DNA from: Pseudomonas putida
Lineage (GTDB): Bacteria; Pseudomonadota; Gammaproteobacteria; Pseudomonadales; Pseudomonadaceae
Assembly: GCF_030159595.1 (NCBI RefSeq)
Contig: NZ_BSKJ01000010.1
Span: 124,001 to 188,000 of the forward strand
Direction: 5' to 3'
Length of the DNA: 64,000 nt
Shown: piece after piece, positions 8,730-16,177 of the stretch
Layout of the letters: every line of letters starts with the position of its first letter
Position numbering within the stretch: position 1 is the stretch's first letter
Notes under the pieces: generated by a model
The model's input: the letters and a program-made list of their open reading frames with translations, nothing else
What the model was told of the DNA's origin: nothing
The model's database searches: none
Position numbers and translations under genes: made by a program

Positions 8730-9272
8730 ATGCGCCGCCTCGAACTGGAATTTCAACCCCGGCGCAGCGGCCCGTTGGCCTGGTCGCTGCTGGCCTTGGG
8801 CAGTGCCGTGGTCGCAGGCCTGGTACTGCTTCAGTACACCTTGCAAAACGAACAGGTAGAGCTGGAAGACAGCGTGCACAGCCTGGAGCTGCAACTGGGA
8901 CGCCGTCCGGCCACTGCCGCCCCGCAAAGCACGGCCGCCAGCCGTGAGCAGGCCGAGCGCCTGGCGCAGATGCGCAGTGTGTCGCAGCAACTGCAACGCC
9001 CATGGCAGCAGTTGTTCAGCATGCTCGAAGCCATGCCGCAGGACGACGTGGCGTTGCTTGGCCTGACCCCGGATGCGCGCAAGGGCCAGGTACGCATCGC
9101 CGCCGAAGCACGCAACCTGGAAGCGATGCTGCAGTACCACCAGCGGCTGGAAGCCAGCGACGAGCTCAGCGATGTGTCGCTGCTCAACCACGAGGTGCTG
9201 GCCGCGCAGCCTGAGCACCCGGTGCGCTTCACCCTCACCGCGACCTGGGAGACTGGCCATGCGCGCCCTTGA
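8730..9272 (+). CDS. PilN/MshI2-like inner-membrane assembly protein
   Basis: 180 residues. A short basic cytoplasmic tail (MRRLELEFQPRR), one membrane helix at about 16-37, then a periplasmic coiled coil (QNEQVELEDSVHSLELQL) and an alpha-beta domain. This is the bitopic PilN/GspL-C architecture. It starts one base after the upstream stop (TGACATG) and overlaps the next gene by 14 bp, so the subunits are co-translated. Predicted to form the inner-membrane alignment complex with the next product. Confidence 0.7.
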   Translation: MRRLELEFQPRRSGPLAWSLLALGSAVVAGLVLLQYTLQNEQVELEDSVHSLELQLGRRPATAAPQSTAASREQAERLAQMRSVSQQLQRPWQQLFSMLEAMPQDDVALLGLTPDARKGQVRIAAEARNLEAMLQYHQRLEASDELSDVSLLNHEVLAAQPEHPVRFTLTATWETGHARP

Positions 9273-9819
9273 GCTGAACAGCCTGATCCTCCAGGAGCGC
9301 CTGCGTCGTCTCGGCCCGGTCGGCCTGGCGACGGTGGCTGTAGGCGTACTGGCAGTGGGCGTGGTGTGCGCCGGCGTGCTCCCGCAGTGGCAGAGCGTGC
9401 GTGAGCTGCGCGCCACCGAAGCGGATGCCAGCGTGCAAGTGGAGCGGGTCAAGCGTGGCGAATTGAAAATCGCCGTCAAGCCTGAGCAGCAGGCGCTCGA
9501 CAGCCTGCGCCAGCAACTGCCGGGGCAGCCCCAGGCCAGCGAGCTGATCGAGCGCCTGTACCACCTGGCCAGTGCCGAGCACATCAGCCTGGCCCGTGGC
9601 GAGTATGCCCTGGGCATCGACCCCAAGACCCAGCTGGCGCGCTACCAGATCGTGCTGCCGGTGCGCGGCAGCTACCCGCAGATTCGCGGCTTCCTCAAAG
9701 GCCTGCTCAAGCAACTGCCGACCCTGGTGCTGGAAGACCTCGAACTGCAACGCAAACGCATCGGCGATAGCGAGCTGAATGCCCGCCTGCGCATGACCCT
9801 TTACCTGTCGAGGTCGTGA
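9259..9819 (+). CDS. PilO/MshJ/GspM-like inner-membrane assembly protein
   Basis: 186 residues: cytoplasmic tail, one membrane helix (about 22-42), a coiled-coil segment and a ferredoxin-like periplasmic domain (LARYQIVLPVRGSYPQIRGFLKGLLKQLPTLVLEDLEL carries the typical PilO/GspM strand-helix pattern). It overlaps the PilN-like gene by 14 bp and ends in a TGATG junction with the next gene. It would pair with the PilN-like protein. Confidence 0.72.
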   Translation: MRALELNSLILQERLRRLGPVGLATVAVGVLAVGVVCAGVLPQWQSVRELRATEADASVQVERVKRGELKIAVKPEQQALDSLRQQLPGQPQASELIERLYHLASAEHISLARGEYALGIDPKTQLARYQIVLPVRGSYPQIRGFLKGLLKQLPTLVLEDLELQRKRIGDSELNARLRMTLYLSRS

Positions 9820-10328
9820 TGAACACACAACGTGCAGTCATCTGGGCCGGCTTCCTCGGGGTGAGCGCGGCGTTGGCCTGGGCACCGGGGCACTGGTTCG
9901 GCCAGGACGACGGCGTCGCGGCCTTCGCGGGCAAGCCCGCTCCCACAGGTTCGGCGGCGTCCACAGATCCTGTGGGAGCGGGCTTGCCCGCGAAAGGGCC
10001 GGAGCAGGCTTCCCGCGATCTGTTCCCTACCCAGCAATGGACCAAACCCCAGGCCCTGGCCACCGTCACCGAACAGCCCGTCGTCGCCGCGCCAGTCGTA
10101 GCCGCTGCACCGACCGCCCCTGAGCTTCCGTTCCAGTTCATCGGCCGCATGGGTACCAACGACGACCTGCAAATCTTTCTGCAGAGCGGCGAAAAACTCT
10201 ACGTCGTGCGCCAGGGCGACGTGATCGAAGACACCTACCGCCTCGATCGGGTATCGGCCGAAGAGCTGAGCCTGGTCTACCTGCCTTTGCATCAGTCGCA
10301 GACTTTGTCTGTAGGGAGCGCACCATGA
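9819..10328 (+). CDS. PilP/MshK/GspC-like protein carrying an in-frame REPIN linker
   Basis: 169 residues: one N-terminal membrane helix (about 5-24), a low-complexity linker rich in Ala/Pro/Val, then a small beta-domain (LPFQFIGRMGTNDDLQIFLQSGEKLYVVRQGDVI) with the homology-region fold of GspC/PilP/MshK that docks onto the secretin. Residues 36-59 are encoded by a perfect REPIN, so part of the linker is repeat-derived. The stop overlaps the secretin start (ATGA at 10325-10328). Confidence 0.75.
   Translation: MNTQRAVIWAGFLGVSAALAWAPGHWFGQDDGVAAFAGKPAPTGSAASTDPVGAGLPAKGPEQASRDLFPTQQWTKPQALATVTEQPVVAAPVVAAAPTAPELPFQFIGRMGTNDDLQIFLQSGEKLYVVRQGDVIEDTYRLDRVSAEELSLVYLPLHQSQTLSVGSAP
9924..9994. 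repeat. REPIN with perfect 26-nt arms inside the PilP-like gene
   Basis: Bases 9924-9949 and 9969-9994 are perfect reverse complements of each other, each with the REP core (TTCGCGGGCAAGCCCGC then TCCCACAGG), separated by 19 bases. The length keeps the reading frame open; the arms are translated as AFAGKPAPTG and DPVGAGLPAKG. Confidence 0.92.
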
Positions 10329-12190
10329 AGTCGTCAAAGCTGTGCAAGCCTGCTCCGTTCCTGCTTTTGGCGTTGTGCGTGGCCATAGCCGGTTGCGGTT
10401 CCAGTGCGGTACGCAAGGACAGCGACCAGTTGATGAAGGAGGGCCAGTACGAAGCCGGCATCGCCCGCCTGGAAGAAGCCCTGCGCGATGACCCGCGCGA
10501 CACCGAGCTGAACATCTCTCTGGCCCACAGCCGCCAGGCAGCGGTCGAGGCGCTGATTACCCAGGCTGACGCGGACCGCATACGCCACGACTTCGCCAGC
10601 GCCCGCATGGGCTACGGCCGGGTGCTGACCCTGGAACCGAACAACCGCCGCGCCCAGGAAGGCATCCGTCAACTGGAGCTGATCCGCACCCTCGACGAGC
10701 GCGTGGCCCTGGGCCAGGCAGCGTTGCGCCAGGGCGACCTGTTCGGCGCCGAGCGCTACATGCGTGAAGTGCTGCGCCTGGACCCGCAAAACCAGAAGGG
10801 CATTACCCTGCGCAGCGACATCGAGAACGTCCAGGCGCGCACCGCACAGCCGTACCCGCAGCTGCGCAGCAAGCTGGAGCGGCCGGTCACCCTGGAATTT
10901 CGCGATGCCAACCTGAAGACCATCTTCGAGGTGCTGTCCCAGGTCGCCGGCATCAACTTCATCTTCGACAAGGACATGCGTCCGGACATGAAAGCCACCA
11001 TCTTCGTGCGTGAAGTGCGCATCGAGGACGCCGTGGCGTTGCTGCTGGAGCAGAACCAGCTGCGGCAGAAGATCGTCAACGACAACACCGTGATGGTTTA
11101 CCCCGACTCGCCACAGAAGACCAAGGATTACCAGGAATTGGTCATGCGCACCTTCTACCTGACCAGTATCGATGCCAACACTGCGCTGAACATGGTCAAG
11201 ACCATGCTCAAGACCCGCGACGTGTTCGTTGACGAGCGCCTCAACACCCTGACCATGCGTGACACCCCGGACGCCGTGCGCATGGCCGAGAAGCTGCTGC
11301 AGTCGCAGGACCAGTCCAACCCCGAGGTGGTGCTGGAAGTGGAAGTGATGGAAGTGGCCACCTCGCGCATCCTCGACCTTGGCCTGCAATGGCCCAACAC
11401 CTTTGGCGTGTTGAGTAACGATGGCAAGCCGGTCAGCGTGCTGGACCAGTTGAAGGGCATCGACTCTAGCCGCATCAGCATTTCGCCGGCACCACAGGCC
11501 AAGATCAATGCCCAGGACAAGGACATCAACACCCTGGCCAGCCCGGTGATCCGCGTCAGCAACCGTGAGCAGGCACGCATCCACATCGGCCAGCGGGTAC
11601 CGATCATCAGCGCCACTTCGGTGCCATCTACCCAGGGCCCGGTGATCACTGAAAGCGTCACCTACCTGGACGTCGGCCTGAAGCTTGAAGTGCAGCCCAC
11701 CGTGCACCTGAACAACGAAGTGGCGATCAAGGTTGCGCTTGAAGTGAGCAACGCCACCCCGCTGGAGGCCACCCGCCAAGGCACCATCCCGGTCCAGGTG
11801 GACACCCGCAACGCCCAGACCAGCCTGCGCCTGCACGATGGCGAAACCCAGGTGCTGGCCGGCCTGGTGCGCAACGACCACAACGCCAGCGGCAACAAGA
11901 TCCCGTGGCTTGGCGACATCCCTGGCCTGGGCCGGTTGTTCGGCAGCAACAAAGATGACATGAGCAAGAGCGAACTGGTGCTGGCGATCACCCCGCGCAT
12001 CGTGCGTAACCTGCCGTACCAGAGCCCGTCGGACATGGAGTTTTCCACCGGTACCGAGTCGGCCATGCAGGTACGCCAGATGGCGCCCCTGCCACCGATG
12101 GACGTACCCGGCAATGCACCGACCACCGACACGCCAGTGGTGGACAGCCAGATGGCGGTCGCCCCGGCCAACGGGAGCCCACGCCCATGA
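10325..12190 (+). CDS. Secretin lipoprotein (PilQ/MshL/GspD family) with N-terminal TPRs
   Basis: 621 residues. The lipobox IAGC puts the lipidated cysteine at C24. Residues about 30-170 look like tetratricopeptide repeats (EEALRDDPRDTELNISLAHSRQA and following). A secretin N-domain follows (VTLEFRDANLKTIFEVLSQVAGINFIFD). The C-terminal half is the secretin beta-barrel with the VPIISATSVPST, ITESVTYLDVGLKLEVQPTV and GIPWLGDIPGLGRLFG-type signatures. It would form the outer-membrane gate. The fusion of TPR and secretin in a lipoprotein can make it self-piloting. It is coupled by ATGA overlaps to the genes on both sides. Confidence 0.92.
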   Translation: MKSSKLCKPAPFLLLALCVAIAGCGSSAVRKDSDQLMKEGQYEAGIARLEEALRDDPRDTELNISLAHSRQAAVEALITQADADRIRHDFASARMGYGRVLTLEPNNRRAQEGIRQLELIRTLDERVALGQAALRQGDLFGAERYMREVLRLDPQNQKGITLRSDIENVQARTAQPYPQLRSKLERPVTLEFRDANLKTIFEVLSQVAGINFIFDKDMRPDMKATIFVREVRIEDAVALLLEQNQLRQKIVNDNTVMVYPDSPQKTKDYQELVMRTFYLTSIDANTALNMVKTMLKTRDVFVDERLNTLTMRDTPDAVRMAEKLLQSQDQSNPEVVLEVEVMEVATSRILDLGLQWPNTFGVLSNDGKPVSVLDQLKGIDSSRISISPAPQAKINAQDKDINTLASPVIRVSNREQARIHIGQRVPIISATSVPSTQGPVITESVTYLDVGLKLEVQPTVHLNNEVAIKVALEVSNATPLEATRQGTIPVQVDTRNAQTSLRLHDGETQVLAGLVRNDHNASGNKIPWLGDIPGLGRLFGSNKDDMSKSELVLAITPRIVRNLPYQSPSDMEFSTGTESAMQVRQMAPLPPMDVPGNAPTTDTPVVDSQMAVAPANGSPRP

Positions 12191-12666
12191 AAGCGCAGCG
12201 CCGCATGCAGGGCTTCAGCCTGATCGAGGTGGTGCTGACCCTGGCACTGCTCGGGCTGCTGGCCAGCATGGCTGCACCGCTGACCGAAACCGTGGTGCGC
12301 CGTGGCAAGGAGCAGCAGCTGCGCGAGGCGCTGTATCAGATTCGCGATGCCATCGACGCCTACAAGCGGGCCTTCGATGCCGGTTACATCGAGAAGCGCC
12401 TGGATGCCAGCGGCTACCCGCCGAACCTGCAAGTGCTGGTGGATGGCGTGCGCGACGTGCGCAGTGCCAAGGGCGCCAAGTTCTACTTCCTGCGGCGCAT
12501 CCCGCACGACCCGCTGGTGGCGGCCAAGGACAGGGACGAAGGCGCCTGGGGGCTGCGCGCCTACGACAGCAGCCCCGACAACCCGCGCGAAGGCGAAGAC
12601 GTGTTCGATGTGTACTCAAAGGCCCGCGGCAAAGGCCTCAACAACATCCCTTACGGGCAATGGTGA
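12187..12666 (+). CDS. Type II/IV pseudopilin, GspG-like
   Basis: 159 residues. Class III signal: short basic leader MKAQRRMQG then FSLIEVVLTLALLGLLAS, with cleavage expected after G9 and Glu at +5. The rest has a GspG-like helix and a small C-terminal domain with Pro/Asp-rich loops. It starts in an ATGA overlap with the secretin gene. Likely the major or a principal subunit of the periplasmic pseudopilus; needs a prepilin peptidase, presumably encoded elsewhere. Confidence 0.85.
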   Translation: MKAQRRMQGFSLIEVVLTLALLGLLASMAAPLTETVVRRGKEQQLREALYQIRDAIDAYKRAFDAGYIEKRLDASGYPPNLQVLVDGVRDVRSAKGAKFYFLRRIPHDPLVAAKDRDEGAWGLRAYDSSPDNPREGEDVFDVYSKARGKGLNNIPYGQW

Positions 12667-12671
12667 CAGCC

Positions 12672-13046
12672 ATGAAACGCAGCAAAGGCTTCACCCTGAT
12701 CGAACTGCTGGTGGTGATGGCGATCATCGCCACGCTGCTGACCATCGCCATGCCGCGCTACTTCAACAGCCTGGAGAGCTCCCGCGAAGCCACCCTGCGC
12801 CAGAGCCTGGCGGTGCTGCGCGAGGCGCTGGACCACTACTACGGCGACACCGGGCACTACCCGGATTCGCTGGAGCAGTTGGTAGAGCAGCGCTACCTGC
12901 GCAACACCCCGGTCGACCCGATCACCGAGCGCAGCGATGCCTGGCAACTGGTGCCACCGCCCGAAGGCGTGGTCGGCGGTGTGGCCGATATCAAGAGCGG
13001 TGCCACAGGGAGGGCGCGTGATGGCAGCCTCTTCGCTGAATGGTAA
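12672..13046 (+). CDS. Type II/IV pseudopilin, GspG/H-like
   Basis: 124 residues. Leader MKRSKG followed by FTLIELLVVMAIIATLLTIAMP, a canonical prepilin cleavage and Glu+5. The segment DHYYGDTGHYPDSLEQLVEQRYLRNTPVDPIT is typical of GspG major pseudopilins. An in-frame ATG at 12660 is a possible alternative start and would overlap the upstream stop. The following gene starts 26 bp before its stop. Confidence 0.87.
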   Translation: MKRSKGFTLIELLVVMAIIATLLTIAMPRYFNSLESSREATLRQSLAVLREALDHYYGDTGHYPDSLEQLVEQRYLRNTPVDPITERSDAWQLVPPPEGVVGGVADIKSGATGRARDGSLFAEW

Positions 13047-13548
13047 GGCCAACGGCGGCTTCACCTACCTGGGCGTGCTCTTGCTGATTGCAGTCAGCAG
13101 CGTGGCCTTGGCCGCCACCGGCACGATCTGGGCCAGCGCCGCCCAGCGCGACCGTGAACGCCAACTGCTGTGGGTGGGCAGCCAGTACGCCCAGGCTCTG
13201 CGCAGCTACTACCGCGCCTCGCCGGGCATGGCCCAGTACCCGCAGGACCTGGCCGACTTGCTGCAGGACAACCGCTTTCCGCAGGCCAAGCGGCACATTC
13301 GCAGGCTGTACCCCGACCCCATCACCAACGGCGACGAGTGGGGCCTGCTGCGTTCGATCGACGGCCGCATCACCGGTGTGCACAGCCGCTCGGACGCCAC
13401 CCCGTTCAAGCGCAGTGGCTTCAGCGCCGAGTGGACCGGTTTCGAAGGGCTGGAACACTACAGCGACTGGCAGTTCGTCGCCGAGCAGGCCTTCACCGAA
13501 GGCGCCGACGGCGTGCAGACCCACAGCGGCCCGGGAGACACGCCATGA
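13021..13548 (+). CDS. Minor pseudopilin lacking Glu+5
   Basis: 175 residues; ATG 13021 follows AGGGAGGG at 13007-13014. The N-terminus GG|FTYLGVLLLIAVSSVALAATG has a prepilin-like glycine and hydrophobic stalk, but position +5 is glycine instead of glutamate, as in the tip subunit GspK and some MSHA minor pilins. The C-terminal part contains YPQDLADLLQDNRF and LYPDPIT, shared with the two preceding pseudopilins. It probably caps the pseudopilus. The stop overlaps csgE (ATGA). Confidence 0.8.
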   Translation: MAASSLNGKANGGFTYLGVLLLIAVSSVALAATGTIWASAAQRDRERQLLWVGSQYAQALRSYYRASPGMAQYPQDLADLLQDNRFPQAKRHIRRLYPDPITNGDEWGLLRSIDGRITGVHSRSDATPFKRSGFSAEWTGFEGLEHYSDWQFVAEQAFTEGADGVQTHSGPGDTP

Positions 13549-13940
13549 ATACCCTGGCGGCGCTGTGCCTGAGCACGCTGCTGGTGTTGGCCACTTCGGC
13601 CAAGGCCGCAAGCGAGGACGAGATGCAGGGCTTCATCGTCGACAACACCATCTCGCACATCGGCCACGACTTTTACTACTACTTCGCCGACCGCCTGCGG
13701 GCCACCAGCCGCCTGGACTTCAATCTGGTGGTGCGCGAACGCCCGGATGCGCGCTGGGGCAGCCTGGTCACCGTTGAGTTCGAACGTGAGGTCATGTACC
13801 GCCGCTTCCTGCCACCGAACACCACCGAGCTCAAAGACGAGGCCGTTGCAGCCGCCGACCTGGTCAAGCAGCAGATCATTCAACGCAAGCTGCAACGCCT
13901 GCTACAGGACACCACCGACTTGGAGAGGGACGAGCTATGA
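13545..13940 (+). CDS. csgE: CsgE, curli export chaperone/cap
   Basis: 131 residues, the usual CsgE length. The signal peptide ends after AKAA, and the mature part contains the family signature IVDNTISHIGHDFYYYFADRL and LVVRERPDARWGSLVTVEF. CsgE plugs the periplasmic side of CsgG and selects substrates. It starts in an ATGA overlap with a pseudopilin gene and ends in an ATGA overlap with csgF. It is thus firmly part of the secretion operon rather than of a separate curli locus. Confidence 0.92.
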   Translation: MNTLAALCLSTLLVLATSAKAASEDEMQGFIVDNTISHIGHDFYYYFADRLRATSRLDFNLVVRERPDARWGSLVTVEFEREVMYRRFLPPNTTELKDEAVAAADLVKQQIIQRKLQRLLQDTTDLERDEL

Positions 13941-14350
13941 ACCACCGCATTCCACGTTGCATTGCCGCCTGCCTGCTGGCCAGCGCGTGTGCTGCCCAGG
14001 CCACCGAGCTGGTGTACACCCCGGTCAACCCGGCCTTTGGCGGCAACCCACTCAACGGCACCTGGCTGCTGAACAACGCCCAGGCGCAGAACGACTACGA
14101 CGACCCCGACCTCAAGGACCGTGCCTCGGCCTTTACCGGCACCACAGCCCTGGAGCGCTTCAGCAACCAGCTGGAGTCGCGGATGTTGTCGCAGTTGCTG
14201 GACAACATCAGCAATGGCAGCACCGGCAGCATGGCGACCGATGCGTTTCTCATCGACGTCATCGACGATTCCGGGGCCTTGAGTATCAAGGTCACCGATC
14301 GCGCCACAGGAGAAATTTCGATCATTGAGGTCAGCGGCCTGAACCCCTGA
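13937..14350 (+). CDS. csgF: CsgF, curli assembly factor
   Basis: 137 residues with a signal peptide ending at about residue 22 (AQA|TELVYTPVNPAFGG). The mature N-terminus TELVYTPVNPAFGGNPLNG is the CsgF segment that inserts into the CsgG pore. The rest, with DRATGEISIIEV near its end, is the family C-terminus. In curli systems CsgF couples secretion to nucleation by CsgB. Here no csgB is visible, so the client is unknown. Confidence 0.93.
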   Translation: MNHRIPRCIAACLLASACAAQATELVYTPVNPAFGGNPLNGTWLLNNAQAQNDYDDPDLKDRASAFTGTTALERFSNQLESRMLSQLLDNISNGSTGSMATDAFLIDVIDDSGALSIKVTDRATGEISIIEVSGLNP

Positions 14351-14384
14351 GAGGGAAGGGCTTTTATGTTGGGGAGAGAACACC

Positions 14385-15236
14385 ATGAAACGTCTGTTGA
14401 GCACGCTGCTGATCCTCACCGCCCTGGGCCTGCAAAGTGGTTGCAGCCTGCGCGAACCCATGTCGGCCGAACAGGACTCGGAAACCCCGACCCTGACCCC
14501 GCGCGCCTCCACCTACTATGACCTGATCAACATGCCACGGCCCAAAGGCCGGCTGATGGCGGTGGTGTATGGCTTTCGCGACCAGACCGGGCAGTACAAG
14601 CCCACCCCGGCCAGCTCGTTTTCCACCAGCGTCACCCAGGGGGCAGCGAGCATGCTGATGGACGCCCTGAGTGCCAGCGGCTGGTTCGTGGTGCTGGAGC
14701 GTGAAGGCCTGCAGAACTTGCTGACCGAGCGCAAGATCATCCGTGCTTCGCAGAAAAAACCGGATGTACCTGAAAACATCATGGGCGAGCTGCCACCCCT
14801 GCAAGCTGCCAACCTGATGCTGGAAGGCGGCATCATTGCCTACGACACCAACGTTCGCAGCGGCGGCGAGGGGGCTCGTTACCTGGGGATCGATATCTCC
14901 CGCGAGTACCGGGTGGACCAGGTGACCGTGAACCTGCGAGCGGTAGACGTGCGCACCGGACAGGTGCTGGCCAACGTGATGACCAGCAAGACCATCTACT
15001 CGGTCGGGCGCAGTGCCGGGGTGTTCAAGTTCATCGAGTTCAAGAAGCTGCTGGAAGCCGAGGTGGGGTACACCACCAACGAACCGGCGCAACTGTGCGT
15101 GCTGTCGGCGATCGAGTCAGCGGTGGGGCATTTGCTGGCACAGGGGATCGAGCGGCGGTTGTGGCAGGTGGCGGGGGATGCGGGGGAGGGTAAGGCTACG
15201 GTGGACAAGTATTTGAGTCAGAATCAGCAGCCGTGA
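14385..15236 (+). CDS. csgG: CsgG, outer-membrane lipoprotein secretion pore
   Basis: 283 residues, close to E. coli CsgG. The lipobox LQSGC gives a lipidated cysteine at residue 20. The constriction and barrel signatures are present (VYGFRDQTGQYKP, FVVLEREGLQNLLTERKIIR, LEGGIIAYDTNVRSGG, YRVDQVTVNLRAVDVRTGQVL). Start ATG 14385 follows GGGGAGAG at 14371. CsgG forms a nonameric export channel. It is the last gene of an operon that also contains a secretin, so two outer-membrane channels would be co-expressed. Confidence 0.94.
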   Translation: MKRLLSTLLILTALGLQSGCSLREPMSAEQDSETPTLTPRASTYYDLINMPRPKGRLMAVVYGFRDQTGQYKPTPASSFSTSVTQGAASMLMDALSASGWFVVLEREGLQNLLTERKIIRASQKKPDVPENIMGELPPLQAANLMLEGGIIAYDTNVRSGGEGARYLGIDISREYRVDQVTVNLRAVDVRTGQVLANVMTSKTIYSVGRSAGVFKFIEFKKLLEAEVGYTTNEPAQLCVLSAIESAVGHLLAQGIERRLWQVAGDAGEGKATVDKYLSQNQQP

Positions 15237-15246
15237 ATGGCCTAAG

Positions 15247-15278
15247 GGCCTCTTCGCGGGCGAGCCCGCGAAGAGGCC
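15247..15278. terminator. REP-type palindrome after csgG, possible transcription end
   Basis: 15-bp self-complementary arms (15247-15261 and 15264-15278, core CTTCGCGGG/CCCGCGAAG). It is a single compact REP hairpin just after the csgG stop. It has no T tract, so it may work as a 3'-stabilising or Rho-linked element rather than a classical terminator. Confidence 0.5.
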
Positions 15279-15338
15279 GGTGCATCTAACAGAAGTGTTA
15301 CGGCAAATGCCCTCAGCTTGAAACCCTTCCCTGACCCC

Positions 15339-15593
15339 GGTAGTCTTTGCCCGCTGCTGTCAATCCAGCAGCCGGGTTTGGTAGCCCGCGATCAATCAAG
15401 GCGCACAAGCGCCCGCTCTGCGATACAGTTGGCGCTTTTTTGTGCCCGGCTGTTTCGTTTTATGGCGGCTGTGCGTAGGGCGCCTCTGTGCGCGCCGGTT
15501 TCCTTGATTCCCGGTCTACCAACCTGCGTACAGCCGTCACCCATTCGTTTGGTAGCGATCTGTGGCGGCTCCAGTGAATCAAGGAGCGACACA
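15339..15593 (+). ncRNA. Structured 5' leader with possible ribosome-site switch upstream of the DUF6124 gene
   Basis: Successive hairpins can be drawn: GCTGCTG/CAGCAGC (15353-15359 with 15366-15372), CGGG/CCCG (15373-15376 with 15385-15388), and GGCGC/GCGCC (15400-15404 with 15409-15413). A 14-bp helix (15466-15479 with 15523-15536) encloses GGCGC/GCGCC (15479-15483 with 15492-15496). The segment TCCTTGATTC (15501-15510), in the loop of that helix, is perfectly complementary to 15576-15585, which includes the AAGGAG ribosome site. Its CCTTGATT core is equally complementary to AATCAAGG at 15394-15401. AAGCGCC (15407-15413) with GGCGCTT (15431-15437) and the following T run also makes a possible terminator. 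Base pairing was done by eye; the ligand or function is unknown. This 357-bp gap holds no gene. Confidence 0.6.
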
Positions 15594-15914
15594 ATGACAA
15601 AAGGCTTACCTGATCCTCCCGTACGCGCCACTACGGCGGCCTCCAGTTTCTCGACCTGTGAATGCAGCCATCCGCCGTTGTTTGCCGTGCGTTCGGGTGT
15701 GGACTACGAAGATGCGCTGGTGCACCTGTCCACGCTGCTCAAGGGGGCATTTGCGACCAACCTCAAGGCATTGGAGTTGGCCAAGGGGACTTGCCGTGAT
15801 CTGTTGTTGAGCAATGACCATGGGCTGGATTCGGCCAAGGCGGTGGTGGAGGCGTTGCTGGATGGGGTGGAGAGGCCGCAACTGGCCCGGCAGGGTGGCG
15901 TGGCCGCAAGCTGA
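15594..15914 (+). CDS. DUF6124 family protein
   Basis: 106 residues, no signal peptide or membrane segment. The central part FAVRSGVDYEDALVHLSTLLKGA...CRDLLLSNDHGLDSAKAVVEALLDGVE is the helical DUF6124 (formerly DUF3077) domain, which Pseudomonas genomes carry in many copies and which has no known function. ATG 15594 is chosen because AAGGAG lies at 15581-15586. An upstream in-frame extension exists but would translate the structured leader. Expression is probably controlled by that leader. Confidence 0.8.
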   Translation: MTKGLPDPPVRATTAASSFSTCECSHPPLFAVRSGVDYEDALVHLSTLLKGAFATNLKALELAKGTCRDLLLSNDHGLDSAKAVVEALLDGVERPQLARQGGVAAS

Positions 15915-15948
15915 GAGTTAGTAGACGGCAGCCGTGATTTGCCCTGAT

Positions 15949-15976
15949 GGCCCCTTCGCGGGCAAGCCCGCACAGG
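15949..15976. repeat. Partial REP element
   Basis: Single REP arm with the core CCTTCGCGGGCAAGCCCG followed by CACAGG, lacking the usual CTCC in the middle. It lies between the DUF6124 gene and the RHS gene. Confidence 0.6.
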
Positions 15977-16177
15977 TAGTGCGTAGACTTTGAGATCACG
16001 CTATTCGTGTGGGGTTTACCCGAGATGAGGCCGGAGCAAGCGTCACATGTCACCCGGTAGCGCCCAGTCATGAGAGCCAGTTTCTTCAGCGCAATCCCCT
16101 ATCATTTTTACCAGTATCCACTCGCGGCCCGAATTGGGATGCTCATGCTATTAAAGCGAGCATTGGGAGGCACCGCA

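Noticed and set aside
10334..11881. 515-codon ORF opposite the secretin gene
   Set aside because: Antisense to a complete secretin; the translation is composed of His/Gln/Val-rich filler.
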